The notes: generated by a model from the letters alone, not told the origin. Positions 31,614 through 40,442 are shown, counted from the stretch's first letter. The stretch: DNA of 64,000 nucleotides from B18-G4 sp032250805 (GCA_032250805.1 JAVVEM010000012.1:1-64000), one strand, 5' to 3'. Numbers and translations: made by a program.

Positions 31614-33248
31614 ATGAACTTAACAAACAAAATATCGAAATACGGGAAAATAACCGGTTTAATTATTGTTTCCGTTATTATAGGACTTATTATCGGGTAT
31701 TATTCCGGCGGTGGCCATACAGATCAATCTGAAGCTGGTAAGCAGGATGAAGTCGAGAGTATCCCTTCTGCCGAAGAGTATACCTGCTCAATGCATCCCC
31801 AGATCAGGCAGGACAAACCCGGTTTGTGCCCGATCTGTGCAATGGACCTGATCCCTGTAAGTACGCAGGAAGCTGAGCAGGATGCCGATCCGAATGAGAT
31901 CAGCTTAAGCAAGGCTGCCATGGAACTTGCCAATATTCAAACGGCCAGGGTAAGAAAAGGTATTCCTGAAAAATCGATCCGGTTAATGGGAAAGGTAAAA
32001 CCTGACGAGCGAAGGATAGCCCGGGTAACTGCCAGGTTTGGCGGACGGATAGAGGAACTGTTTATTAATTACACAGGTCAGCAGGTTGAAAAAGGCCAGA
32101 AACTGGGTGCGATATATTCGCCCGACCTGATCACTGCACAGGGTGAATTGTTAGAAGCCGTAAAGCTCAGGGAAACCAACCCATCCTTTTATCAAGCTGC
32201 GCGCAATAAGCTTAAACAATGGGAACTTACTGACGAACAGATCAGCAGGATTGAAGCAAGCGAAAGCCCTGTCCTCACTTTCGAGATTCTCGCCCCGATC
32301 AGCGGTACGGTAATGAAACGGAATGTTTCGGTTGGCGATTATGTGAAGGAAGGATCAATACTTTACGAAGTGATTGACTTGTCGAAGGTTTGGGTAATGT
32401 TTGAAGCATATGAGCGCGATCTTCCCTGGATAAATACTGGCGACAAGTTGGATTTTACCTTACAGTCGGTACCCGGAGAAAAATTTAGCTCAAAAGTGAG
32501 CTATATCGATCCCTTTATAGATCCTTCAAGCAGGATTGCCCGCGTGAGAGTTGAAGTAAACAATTCCGGGCTGAAGCTTAAACCGGAAATGTTTGCCAAT
32601 GGCGTTCTCGAATCTCAGATTACCGACCAGGCCGGCTATTTGCTTATTCCCCGGACTGCAGTGCTCTGGACAGGCGAGCGAGCCATCGTTTATCTGAAGG
32701 TCCCTGACAGGGAAAAGCCTTCATTTATACAGCGCGAAATTATTCTCGGCCCTGAAGCTGGAAACGATTATGTTGTTGCTTCGGGCCTTGAGGAGGGAGA
32801 AGAAATTGCCATGAACGGCGTATTTAAGATTGATGCTGCGGCACAACTGGCCGGAAAAGTCAGTATGATGAACCCTGAAGGAGGCAAGGTGTCGACAGGC
32901 CATGATCATGGCTCTATGGATATGGGTTCATCAGCAGATATGAGCTCACCAGATCAACATGCCGATCATGGCATTACCGCCCAACATGCCATGGTAAGGG
33001 TTTATGGCGCATGCGGGATGTGCAAAAGCCGTATTGAAGAAACAGCAATGGAACAAAATGGTGTAATGTCAGCCAGCTGGGATTTGGAATCAGGAATGCT
33101 GCACCTCGATCTTGATGCCGATAAAATCAGTGTTGATGAGGTTGAAAAAGCGATCGCTGCAGTTGGCCACGATACAGAGAATCACCGGGCCCCTGATGAT
33201 GTTTATGAAGCATTGCCTGGCTGTTGTTTGTACGACAGGCCGGAATAG
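31614..33248 (+). CDS. cusB: CusB-type periplasmic adaptor with N- and C-terminal metal-binding domains
   Basis: A 544-residue membrane-fusion protein. An N-terminal membrane anchor (about 13-33) is followed by a heavy-metal-binding domain 'YTCSMHPQIRQDKPGLCPIC' (about 56-75). The adaptor core (about 100-420) has the lipoyl half-motifs 'ARFGGRIEELFINYTGQQVE' and 'ILAPISGTVMKRNVSVGDYV'. A His/Met-rich linker ('GHDHGSMDMGSSADMSS', about 430-455) leads to an HMA-like domain with 'GACGMCKSRIEE' (Cys pair near 467-470), ending in 'LPGCCLYDRPE'. The core links pump and channel; the terminal domains could deliver Cu(I)/Ag(I) directly, replacing a separate CusF. It starts 11 bases after the tolC-like gene and ends the operon. 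Confidence 0.93.
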   Translation: MNLTNKISKYGKITGLIIVSVIIGLIIGYYSGGGHTDQSEAGKQDEVESIPSAEEYTCSMHPQIRQDKPGLCPICAMDLIPVSTQEAEQDADPNEISLSKAAMELANIQTARVRKGIPEKSIRLMGKVKPDERRIARVTARFGGRIEELFINYTGQQVEKGQKLGAIYSPDLITAQGELLEAVKLRETNPSFYQAARNKLKQWELTDEQISRIEASESPVLTFEILAPISGTVMKRNVSVGDYVKEGSILYEVIDLSKVWVMFEAYERDLPWINTGDKLDFTLQSVPGEKFSSKVSYIDPFIDPSSRIARVRVEVNNSGLKLKPEMFANGVLESQITDQAGYLLIPRTAVLWTGERAIVYLKVPDREKPSFIQREIILGPEAGNDYVVASGLEEGEEIAMNGVFKIDAAAQLAGKVSMMNPEGGKVSTGHDHGSMDMGSSADMSSPDQHADHGITAQHAMVRVYGACGMCKSRIEETAMEQNGVMSASWDLESGMLHLDLDADKISVDEVEKAIAAVGHDTENHRAPDDVYEALPGCCLYDRPE

Positions 33249-33350
33249 CTGAGAAAGATATCTGACAGGCATGATGGGGTCCTGATCGGCTGATCGGGAT
33301 GTTGGAAGGAATTCAGGATTTGGTGCCTGCTAAGTTTGCTCCGAGCTTAC

Positions 33351-34223
33351 TTATTTCGTGCTTTCGAGTGTTTTTCTGGTAGATATCCGGCCTATTTCTA
33401 TCAGTTCCTCGGCTTTAAAAAAGTCGAAGGTGCCGCATGATTCTCTGGAAATATTAATGAGAATGTCGGGGGGATGTTTTTCGAGGATCAGATGATCAAT
33501 CTGATAGGTCATCGTAGTGATGGTTTTCGTGATCAGCTCAAAATATCCCAGCTTATGTTCATGTTTGGCCGGAAGTATCTTACTCAGATGTTCCCTGAAA
33601 CTTGCAATCTTTTCCTGGTAGGCGTTATTTTTTTCTTTAAGCTCTTTTTTTGTTCCCGGCAATTTTACCAAAGGAGTGTTTGCATTTACGTTTACCGCAA
33701 TAAGGATATCGTTTTTAAACCTTTTAACATGCTGTATCGGGATGTTGTTCAGTACACCGCCATCAACAAGCAGGGAGTTTTTCATTTTTACCGGTGTGAT
33801 CACTGAGGGAATTGAGATCGATGCCCTGATGGCGTCAAAAATGCTTCCCTGATCAAAAACGATCTCTTCTTTATTGATCAGGTTTACGGCTATGGCCCTG
33901 TAAGGGATGGGAAGGTCTTCAATTTTTTCATCAGGAATGAATTCTTTCATTCTTGACAGGACCTTATCTCCTTTTATCAAACCATGTGAGCTGAATGTAA
34001 AGTCAATCAGGGCGAAAACCCTAAAACGGTCGAGGGTGAGCAGCCATTGCTTAAGTTCATCAAGTTTGTTCAGTGCATAAACGCCTCCAACCAGGGCTCC
34101 CATGGATGTTCCTGCAATGGAAACAATTTCATAGCCACTCCTTTCAAGTTCTTCGATAGCCCCGATATGCGCTATTCCACGGGCTCCCCCGCCCGAGAGT
34201 ACAAGTGATACCTGCTTGCCCAT
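33351..34223 (-). CDS. Patatin-like phospholipase
   Basis: A 290-residue cytoplasmic patatin-family hydrolase: oxyanion hole 'LVLSGGGARGIAHIGAIEEL', nucleophile elbow 'SIAGTSMGALVGG' (Ser40), and catalytic Asp in 'NSLLVDGGVLNNIP'. It matches the RssA/YchK group of single-domain patatins. These hydrolyse acyl esters of lipids; the natural substrate is unknown. The gene is monocistronic, convergent with the efflux operon and divergent from the polysaccharide operon. Confidence 0.9.
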   Translation of the reverse strand: MGKQVSLVLSGGGARGIAHIGAIEELERSGYEIVSIAGTSMGALVGGVYALNKLDELKQWLLTLDRFRVFALIDFTFSSHGLIKGDKVLSRMKEFIPDEKIEDLPIPYRAIAVNLINKEEIVFDQGSIFDAIRASISIPSVITPVKMKNSLLVDGGVLNNIPIQHVKRFKNDILIAVNVNANTPLVKLPGTKKELKEKNNAYQEKIASFREHLSKILPAKHEHKLGYFELITKTITTMTYQIDHLILEKHPPDILINISRESCGTFDFFKAEELIEIGRISTRKTLESTK

Positions 34224-34302
34224 TGTTCGTGATTAATTTGCATGTTAACGTACACGAAAATACATATTTATTGCCATGATGATTAAAAAATTTCATCATT
34301 TA

Positions 34303-34335
34303 TTGGTGTGTGCATGCTTATCCGTTCTAGTTTTG
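34303..34335 (+). promoter_or_regulatory. Promoter of the polysaccharide operon
   Basis: TTG at 34303-34305 and TAGTTTTG at 34328-34335, 22 bases apart. The predicted start near 34342 leaves a leader of about 7 bases before the ATG at 34349, unusually short. Confidence 0.5.
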
Positions 34336-34348
34336 TACTTTTATATCA

Positions 34349-35641
34349 ATGTTGAATACAAATCCCTTTTTCAGGAAGCTTCACAACTCCGAGTTTGTCA
34401 GGAACGTGGGTACGCTGATGAGTGGTACAGCGATTGCCCAGGCTCTTCCTGTGTTGGTTTCGCCAATACTCAGCAGGCTGTATTCTCCCGAGGATTTTGG
34501 TGTTCTCGCCCTTTTCATGGCGATCGGAATAGTGATCTCTGTGGTGTCGACGGGCCGCTACGAGCTGGCCATTATGTTGCCCGAAGAAAAGAGGGATGCC
34601 ATGAATATCCTGGCACTGGCTGTGATCCTCACAGCGATCACCTCCCTTATTACTTTTGTGCTGTTGCTGTTGTTTAAAAATGTAATTGCCGGATTTTTCA
34701 ATGAGCCCGGCATTGTGCAGTGGCTTTATTTTATACCGCTGGTAGTACTTTTTACGGGCAGTTACAATGCATTTAACTACTGGTCGACACGGAACAAAAC
34801 ATTTAACCGCAATGCGGCAAGCCGCATTTCCCAGTCATCGGTAATGGTCGGAACAAACCTGGGCATGGGTTTTGCCGGTTCCGGAGCTGCCGGGCTGATT
34901 GCCGGTTATATCGCCGGACAGTTGGTGGCCACCATCGTTCTGGCATTGAAGACAGTAAGGAATTTTTCAGCGGCCCTCAAGGATATTTCGAAGGAACTGA
35001 TACTGCACAATGCCAGGAAATACCGCAACTTTCCGCGTATTAATACCCCACATGCCTTTATTGGATCATTGCAGGACCACGGTATCGTTTATGTGATCAT
35101 GGCCTTTTTCAGTAAATCCATACTGGGATCTTATTCTTTTGCTTTCAGGCTTGTTACAGCACCAACTGCGCTGATAGGATCCTCAATTTATCAGGTATTT
35201 TACCAGAAAGCCTCAAGGGCGCAGCAGGAAGGACAGGACATTCAACCCATGGTGATCAGAATATATCGTAACCTGGCAGTCATGGGCTTCCCCATTTTTG
35301 CGATTCTCTTTTTCTATGCACCTCCCATATTTTCGTTTGTTTTTGGTGAAGAATGGATCGTAGCAGGCGAAATTGCTGCGATCATTTCGCCCTGGCTGTT
35401 TTTGAATTTCATCGTCAGCCCTGTTTCATGCATTACCGTGATCATGAACAGGCAATTTCAGGGGATGCTGCTCTCGGTGGCTGACGTTAGCCTGAAAGTG
35501 CTGGCCATTGTAATCGGAGGGATCAGGGGCGATGTGTACCTTACCTTCACCCTGATGAGCATTATGTGCAGCGCCTTATTGTTCTTTAGCTTATTTTTGT
35601 TTTATAAATTTGCCGGTATCAAACATAAAACGGCATATTAA
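34349..35641 (+). CDS. Polysaccharide flippase (Wzx/oligosaccharide transporter type)
   Basis: A 430-residue inner-membrane protein with about 12 hydrophobic helices. The N-terminal 'NVGTLMSGTAIAQALPVLVS' continuing to 'ILSRLYSPEDFGVLALFMAI' is typical of the lipopolysaccharide/O-antigen flippase family (MATE-like MOP superfamily). 'GRYELAIMLPEEKRDAMNIL' and 'RNFPRINTPHAFIGSLQDHG' match related proteins of Bacteroidota polysaccharide clusters. It would move lipid-linked glycans across the inner membrane. First gene of a four-gene operon; the next start lies 10 bases after its stop. Confidence 0.88.
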   Translation: MLNTNPFFRKLHNSEFVRNVGTLMSGTAIAQALPVLVSPILSRLYSPEDFGVLALFMAIGIVISVVSTGRYELAIMLPEEKRDAMNILALAVILTAITSLITFVLLLLFKNVIAGFFNEPGIVQWLYFIPLVVLFTGSYNAFNYWSTRNKTFNRNAASRISQSSVMVGTNLGMGFAGSGAAGLIAGYIAGQLVATIVLALKTVRNFSAALKDISKELILHNARKYRNFPRINTPHAFIGSLQDHGIVYVIMAFFSKSILGSYSFAFRLVTAPTALIGSSIYQVFYQKASRAQQEGQDIQPMVIRIYRNLAVMGFPIFAILFFYAPPIFSFVFGEEWIVAGEIAAIISPWLFLNFIVSPVSCITVIMNRQFQGMLLSVADVSLKVLAIVIGGIRGDVYLTFTLMSIMCSALLFFSLFLFYKFAGIKHKTAY

Positions 35642-35651
35642 CATTCACCCC

Positions 35652-36191
35652 ATGAGCAGGTTTTTCCGGTATGCCATCAATAAAATTTATACGATCTGCA
35701 ATATCTTGCAGGGGATGAAAATTGCCCGCGGAGCAATGCTGCACTTTAGTTCCGAAATCCGGAACAGAAAGAATATTGTTGTTGGGAAGAACTCAATATT
35801 ATATAAGAAGCTCAGCATTTATCCTGGCCGCAATGGCCACTTCAGTCTCGGTGCGAATTCTCATATTGCCCCCTATGGCTACTTTCTTATCGATAATCAA
35901 TCACTTACTATAGGCAATGATGTTGCCATCGGGCCATTTTGCTCTTTCTTTTGTTCGTCGAATACCTGGTCATCTGAACAGCTTCTTTTTCGAAAAAACT
36001 ACGACAGAGGTGATATCATTATTGGAAATAACGTATTTATTGGTGCCCAATCAGTGATCATGCCCGGCACTACCATAGGAAATGATGTGGTTGTTGCAGC
36101 CAATTCAGTCGTGAAAGGAACATTGGCGGATGGTCATGTCTATGGCGGTTCACCCTGCAAAATCATAAAAAAACTGAATACGGATGATTAA
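35652..36191 (+). CDS. Left-handed beta-helix acyltransferase
   Basis: About 179 residues from the ATG at 35652; an earlier TTG at 35610 would overlap the flippase gene and adds nothing recognisable. Hexapeptide repeats form a left-handed beta helix: 'FSLGANSHIAPYGYFLIDNQ', 'LTIGNDVAIGPFCSFF', 'IIIGNNVFIGAQSVIMPGTT' and 'IGNDVVVAANSVVKG', ending with the maltose/virginiamycin acetyltransferase-like 'VYGGSPCKIIKK'. It probably O- or N-acetylates a sugar of the exported glycan using acetyl-CoA. Its end overlaps the next gene by 8 bases. Confidence 0.88.
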   Translation: MSRFFRYAINKIYTICNILQGMKIARGAMLHFSSEIRNRKNIVVGKNSILYKKLSIYPGRNGHFSLGANSHIAPYGYFLIDNQSLTIGNDVAIGPFCSFFCSSNTWSSEQLLFRKNYDRGDIIIGNNVFIGAQSVIMPGTTIGNDVVVAANSVVKGTLADGHVYGGSPCKIIKKLNTDD

Positions 36192-37434
36192 AACGGCATT
36201 TACCTGTAATTCACTGACCATCCGGCATTTTTTTCAGTTCCTCGGGGCCAGGATAAGTTTGCGAAAAGCTTCCGGCTTACGAAATACACTAATTGCCGGG
36301 GTAGCCCGGTATTTTCAGGTCGACAGGCAGTCTGTCTTTTTGTTTGGCTCAGCGCGCATGGGCTTGTATTCCATGCTTATGGCTGGCCGGAAAGATGGGA
36401 GAGATGAAGTGATCGTTGCCGGTTATACCTGCGTAGTTGTTACCAATGCCATTAAATATGCCGGTTTGAACGCCGTTTATATTGATGTGGAGGAGGAACA
36501 TCTGAACATCGACCCGGTTCTTCTGCGGCAGTCAGTTAACAGCCGGACAGCGGCCATCATATTTACACATAATTTCGGGATCACCTGTACCGGTATCGGG
36601 GAGTTTAAAAGAGATTTTCCTGATATTTTGATCATTGAAGATGCAGCCCATACTTTTGGGTCGGTAAATTCCTATGGCATAAAAGCTGGCTTGCTGGGCG
36701 ATGCTTCTTTTTTTAGCATGGAATATTCAAAACCCATTACCAGTGGTATGGGAGGAATTGTGATCGTGAATGATGATATGCTACGGCATAAACTTACAGA
36801 ACTTTATCACACGCTGCCCTTTTATCCTTTCTTTTCCCGATTGAAGATCCTCATTTCGCTGAAAGCACATCTTTTTTCATCATCCAGGTACAATGCTTTT
36901 CTGAAACCCTGGATGACTGGGTTTTTATATGTTACGGGCTTATTATTTAAGTCATCACCCAAAGAACTAAAAGGAGAAAGACCCGATCATTACCCTGTCA
37001 GGCTTTCGGCCGGGCTGGCTTATATTGCTTCTTTGCAGGTAAGGGATATTGAAATGATCAACCGACGGAAAGCGGTTTTGGTGAAAAAGTATTACGATAC
37101 CTTTAACGGGATTCAGGGAATCAGGCAATATTTCAGTCAGGATTATAATTATGTGCGCTATCCATTGCTGTTTAACAGTGATATCCGTGTGGAAACCATC
37201 AATGCCATTAAAACTGAAATGAAAGCTATCGGCATTGTTCCGGGCGAATGGTTCAACGATGTTGTGCACCCAAAAGGAAGCTACCGGCATTGTTATGTTG
37301 ACGGGAGTTGTCCGGTGGGTGAATCCGTTTCGGACAGAATGATCAACCTCCCGGTTACCATTCATAAGCAGCTAACGGATAAAGATCTGATAAAACTCAG
37401 AACAATATTAAAAAAACACCTTTCAGAACATTGA
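36184..37434 (+). CDS. DegT/DnrJ/EryC1/StrS-family PLP aminotransferase
   Basis: A 416-residue sugar-aminotransferase-like protein. Fold-type I PLP features: 'EVIVAGYTCVVVTNAIKYAG', 'YIDVEEEHLNIDP', 'IIFTHNFGITC', 'ILIIEDAAHTFGS' (the PLP-ring Asp in EDAAH) and the Schiff-base region 'SFFSMEYSKPITSGMGGIVI', where K183 is the likely PLP lysine. Family members make amino sugars from keto sugars. The N-terminal 40 residues are longer than in small WecE-type enzymes. In this operon it would supply an aminodeoxy sugar, or act on a lipid-linked one. Confidence 0.85.
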   Translation: MIKTAFTCNSLTIRHFFQFLGARISLRKASGLRNTLIAGVARYFQVDRQSVFLFGSARMGLYSMLMAGRKDGRDEVIVAGYTCVVVTNAIKYAGLNAVYIDVEEEHLNIDPVLLRQSVNSRTAAIIFTHNFGITCTGIGEFKRDFPDILIIEDAAHTFGSVNSYGIKAGLLGDASFFSMEYSKPITSGMGGIVIVNDDMLRHKLTELYHTLPFYPFFSRLKILISLKAHLFSSSRYNAFLKPWMTGFLYVTGLLFKSSPKELKGERPDHYPVRLSAGLAYIASLQVRDIEMINRRKAVLVKKYYDTFNGIQGIRQYFSQDYNYVRYPLLFNSDIRVETINAIKTEMKAIGIVPGEWFNDVVHPKGSYRHCYVDGSCPVGESVSDRMINLPVTIHKQLTDKDLIKLRTILKKHLSEH

Positions 37435-37447
37435 TCCGCCCCGAAAT

Positions 37448-38521
37448 ATGGACAAATACCTGCTCATAGGAAATGGCGAAAGCCCGCACATCCTGAAATG
37501 GACAAAGGAACTGGTAAAATATTTTGAAGTTTATCTGCTTTCTTCGCAGAATGTGTTGCCGCGAATCAGGGAGTTGATCCCGGAGGAGAGGATCATTACG
37601 TTTAATATGAATATAGCCGAATCAGGAGGAAACTTCAGCTTTATTAAGATGGTGATCCCCCTGATAAAGATCATCAGAAAAGTAGCTCCGGTTTACGTCA
37701 ATGCACATTATGTTACCAGCCATGGGTTTGTTGCAGCTCTGGCATGTAGCTTTGCGGCTCCGAAATTAATCCTGATCCAGACTGCCTGGGGCTCGGATAT
37801 CCTTACTACTCCGAAGCGCAATATTTTTTATCAATGGCTAACACGCTATGCACTCAGGAAAGCCTCGCTTCTTACCGCCGATGGCAAGCTTGTGGCTGAG
37901 ACCATGAAAGAGTTCGCATCAACCGAAACCATGGTATTTCCTTTTGGCCTGGAGAAACTTCCCGAAGTTGCGGTCGAAGAAAAAGACCCTGATCTTTATT
38001 ACAGCAACCGCACCCTGAATGCCAATTCAAATATCGACAGGGTAATCCGGTTTTTCAGCGGTGTCATTAAAAGGAATCCCGGTGCCCGGCTGGTTATTGC
38101 CAATGATGGCCCGCTCAAGAATAAACTCATTAGCTTATGCCGGGATCTTGGCATACATCATGCAGTTGAATTTACCGGTTTTATTCCTGACGCAAGCCAG
38201 GATGCGTATTACCGTAAGGCACAGTTTTACTTTTCTGTTCTGAGTTCCGATGCCCTGTCGGTGTCCCTGCTCGAAGCCATGGCTTATGGATGTATTCCCA
38301 TTATTTCCGACCTTCCCGACAACAGCGAATGGGTGAAGGATGAGGTGAACGGCATCATCCTGCGCGAGGATACGGGTCTTGAAGAAATTACGCGCATGGG
38401 TGAAAAGTCTGAAGAAGCTTTTATGTTGAACCGCAGGATGATATCAGAAAAGGCGATATTTCCAAAATCGATGCACTCATTTTATGACAGGCTGACAGCA
38501 CTGAAGGCTGAATTGCTTTGA
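37448..38521 (+). CDS. Glycosyltransferase, GT-B fold (GT4-like)
   Basis: A 357-residue glycosyltransferase. The N-terminal Rossmann-like half begins 'YLLIGNGESPHILKWTKEL' and contains 'AHYVTSHGFVAALACSFAAP' and 'LILIQTAWGSDILTTPKRN'. The C-terminal nucleotide-sugar domain has 'ARLVIANDGPLKNKLISLCR', 'VEFTGFIPDASQDAYYRKAQ' and the donor-binding 'SDALSVSLLEAMAYGCIPII' (E-x7-E-like). It transfers a sugar from an activated donor onto the growing lipid-linked glycan. Last gene of the operon, 13 bases after the aminotransferase. Confidence 0.88.
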   Translation: MDKYLLIGNGESPHILKWTKELVKYFEVYLLSSQNVLPRIRELIPEERIITFNMNIAESGGNFSFIKMVIPLIKIIRKVAPVYVNAHYVTSHGFVAALACSFAAPKLILIQTAWGSDILTTPKRNIFYQWLTRYALRKASLLTADGKLVAETMKEFASTETMVFPFGLEKLPEVAVEEKDPDLYYSNRTLNANSNIDRVIRFFSGVIKRNPGARLVIANDGPLKNKLISLCRDLGIHHAVEFTGFIPDASQDAYYRKAQFYFSVLSSDALSVSLLEAMAYGCIPIISDLPDNSEWVKDEVNGIILREDTGLEEITRMGEKSEEAFMLNRRMISEKAIFPKSMHSFYDRLTALKAELL

Positions 38522-38569
38522 CTTGCATCTATTTGTGTAAATCTCAGGGTCAGGGCTTTGACCAGTAAT

Positions 38570-38950
38570 TTATGGGTTTGATTTGTTTGGTTTTACTTTT
38601 TGTTCGTTTGGGACCTGTTTGTTGATCGATATTTCGTTGTCAATCTTCTTTTCTTTTTTGTGCGCAGACTTTGAAAATGAATTCATTTCATCAACAACAT
38701 CCCATTCCGCGTTTTTATCTTCACCCTGAGTTTCTTCCGACTTCAGCTTATGACTGTTCTTAACCCTGAATTTTCCGCCATCATTGTCTTTGTATACCAG
38801 GCCTTGCTTTTTAAGGCTGATCAACTGTTCGAGGATGCTTAATGTGTCTTCGTCGAGTTCCATGATGAGGTTTCCATAATAGGCACCATTTGTTGATTTG
38901 AGAAATTCGATGATCTTTTTATTTATTTTTTTCCGGTCTTTGGATTTCAT
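38570..38950 (-). CDS. Small winged-helix-like protein with charged tail
   Basis: A 126-residue protein, family not recognised. Residues 1-65 could form a winged helix ('KINKKIIEFLKSTNGAYYGN', 'LDEDTLSILEQLISLKKQGL', 'YKDNDGGKFRVKN'), resembling small bacterial regulators. Residues 66-126 are highly charged and low-complexity (Lys, Glu, Asn, Ser), probably disordered. It starts 23 bases after the stop of the universal stress protein gene on the same strand, so the two are likely co-transcribed. A stress-related DNA-binding role is speculative. Confidence 0.6.
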   Translation of the reverse strand: MKSKDRKKINKKIIEFLKSTNGAYYGNLIMELDEDTLSILEQLISLKKQGLVYKDNDGGKFRVKNSHKLKSEETQGEDKNAEWDVVDEMNSFSKSAHKKEKKIDNEISINKQVPNEQKVKPNKSNP

Positions 38951-38973
38951 TGTTGAATAAAATATTTTTTTGA

Positions 38974-39810
38974 TTAAGAATATATTGCCAGCGGAATGTC
39001 AACAGAGTCGATAAGTTTTTCGACTGACGAACGTGTAAAGAAACGGTTCAGGAAGTTTTCGCTCTCATTCATCATGCAGAGCAGATCAATTTTTTTCTCC
39101 CTGATCATATCATTCAGCTCTGTGGTCATCTTTTCCCTGATAATATCAAAGTGTTCGGGCTCACACTCCTTCAGCTCTTTCTCCACCACTACCTTAAATC
39201 CTTCTTTTTTTATACGGGCTTCAAACTCATCCGGTTCATGTACATGGACCAGATGGAACGAAGCTTTAAAACTTTTACATAAGCTGTGTATTTGCCTGAT
39301 CGCCTCTATGTCGCTGGCGCGATGGTCGGTAATATATGCAATATTCTTTGGCATTTCCGATATCCCTTCCCCGGGGATTATCCAAACGGGGATTTCTGCA
39401 CTGTTAAGTATCTCAGTGTTGGAATCACCCAATACCTTTTCAATAAAGCCTTGTTCAACATGCTTTAGCAGCAGAATATCGGCCTGATGCTTGTTCAGGT
39501 AATCAATAATGCTTGGAACCCATGGTCCCTCCGTAATACTCCTTTCTATTGCCATGCTGGCAGGGATGTAGTCCTTAAATTTCTTTAAGATCTCAATGTA
39601 ATGGGTTTCAATGTTCTCCTTTTGTTCTTTCAGGCTCACCATTGATGCAACTGCCATGCTGCCCGTATATCCGGCATAACCCGATGCTGTCATAACATAC
39701 AGGAATGTTAACTTGGCTTTCAGGGCTGAGGCAAGTTTAATACCGGAGCGGATCAGTGTTTCTCCACCGGATCCCGGTTCTAGAGGGATAAGAATATGTT
39801 TTGCTTCCAT
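38974..39810 (-). CDS. Tandem-domain universal stress protein
   Basis: A 278-residue protein with two Usp folds. Domain 1 (about 1-148) begins 'KHILIPLEPGSGGETLIRSG' and has 'ADILLLKHVEQGFIEKVLGD' with 'AEIPVWIIPG'. Domain 2 (about 155-278) begins 'NIAYITDHRASDIEAIRQIH' and ends 'FTRSSVEKLIDSVDIPLAIY'. The usual ATP-binding G-2x-G-9x-G(S/T) motif is not clear in either domain, so it may be of the non-nucleotide-binding type. It is transcribed divergently from an XRE regulator with three similar AT-rich boxes between them, suggesting shared control. Confidence 0.85.
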   Translation of the reverse strand: MEAKHILIPLEPGSGGETLIRSGIKLASALKAKLTFLYVMTASGYAGYTGSMAVASMVSLKEQKENIETHYIEILKKFKDYIPASMAIERSITEGPWVPSIIDYLNKHQADILLLKHVEQGFIEKVLGDSNTEILNSAEIPVWIIPGEGISEMPKNIAYITDHRASDIEAIRQIHSLCKSFKASFHLVHVHEPDEFEARIKKEGFKVVVEKELKECEPEHFDIIREKMTTELNDMIREKKIDLLCMMNESENFLNRFFTRSSVEKLIDSVDIPLAIYS

Positions 39811-39826
39811 GTGTAATTACTTTCTA

Positions 39827-39930
39827 CAAAAATATAAAAAAATTTTACAAATATCAAGCAAATGATAAAATATTTTACAATATATTTGATTTTATACATA
39901 TTATTATTTATTTTTGTAAAATATTTTTAA
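39827..39930. promoter_or_regulatory. Divergent promoters with three TTGTAAAATATTTTACAA-like boxes
   Basis: Box 1 at 39836-39850 (AAAAAAATTTTACAA), box 2 at 39865-39880 (ATAAAATATTTTACAA, nearly palindromic when extended left to TGAT), box 3 at 39914-39930 (TTGTAAAATATTTTTAA, the inverse orientation). Putative -7 elements: minus strand TATTTTTG (plus 39827-39834) for the stress protein; plus strand TATATTTG (39881-39888) and TATTTTTG (39909-39916) for the regulator. The boxes abut or overlap these, as expected for repressor operators. The regulator at 39939 is the natural candidate to bind them. Confidence 0.55.
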
Positions 39931-39938
39931 TTTATATC

Positions 39939-40442
39939 ATGCATTATTTTGCGAAGAATTTAAAATACCTTAGGAAAAGCATGGGCTTAAGCCAGGAAGA
40001 GTTTGGCAAACTGGTTGGGCTGAACCGGGGGAATATTGCCTCATACGAAAAGCAAAGTGCCGAACCCAGCATCATCAACCTTAGCCGGATAAGCAAATAT
40101 TTTAAAATAGAATTGGGTGATTTGATTGAAGAGGATATTTCGGAAAGAAATAAACTGATAAATCAAATCGATGAGCGTGATACAAATGCTGTTGAAGAAG
40201 CTCTGATGGAGTCGTTGGAAGATCACCGGACCAAAATTGAGAAATTCAGAAAGCGTTCTGATGAGATGGCCCGCATATTAATGGGATTCAGGCAGTTTCA
40301 TAAATTCAGAATGGAAAATTCGGAAGGTCTTTCAGAAGATGTAAAAAAAATGGCCATGGATTATGAAAGGCTTCTCGAAGTACTCGAAGATGTGTTAGCT
40401 ACCAACAGGCATATCATGCAACTGCTCGACAAACCCCAATAG
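39939..40442 (+). CDS. XRE-family transcriptional regulator
   Basis: About 167 residues from the ATG at 39939; a longer frame from 39801 would cover the promoter boxes and start inside the divergent gene. The N-terminal Cro/C1 helix-turn-helix is 'FAKNLKYLRKSMGLSQEEFG', 'KLVGLNRGNIASYEKQSAEP', 'LSRISKYFKIELGDLIEEDI'. Residues 75-167 are predicted helical and probably coiled ('DERDTNAVEEALMESLEDHR', 'RLLEVLEDVLATNRHIMQLL'), likely a dimerisation domain. It probably controls itself and the divergent stress-protein gene through the boxes between them. Confidence 0.85.
   Translation: MHYFAKNLKYLRKSMGLSQEEFGKLVGLNRGNIASYEKQSAEPSIINLSRISKYFKIELGDLIEEDISERNKLINQIDERDTNAVEEALMESLEDHRTKIEKFRKRSDEMARILMGFRQFHKFRMENSEGLSEDVKKMAMDYERLLEVLEDVLATNRHIMQLLDKPQ

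Noticed and set aside
39801..39938. Longer N-terminus for the XRE regulator
   Set aside because: It would start inside the divergent stress-protein gene and translate the promoter boxes; the extension is low-complexity Phe/Ile/Tyr/Lys.
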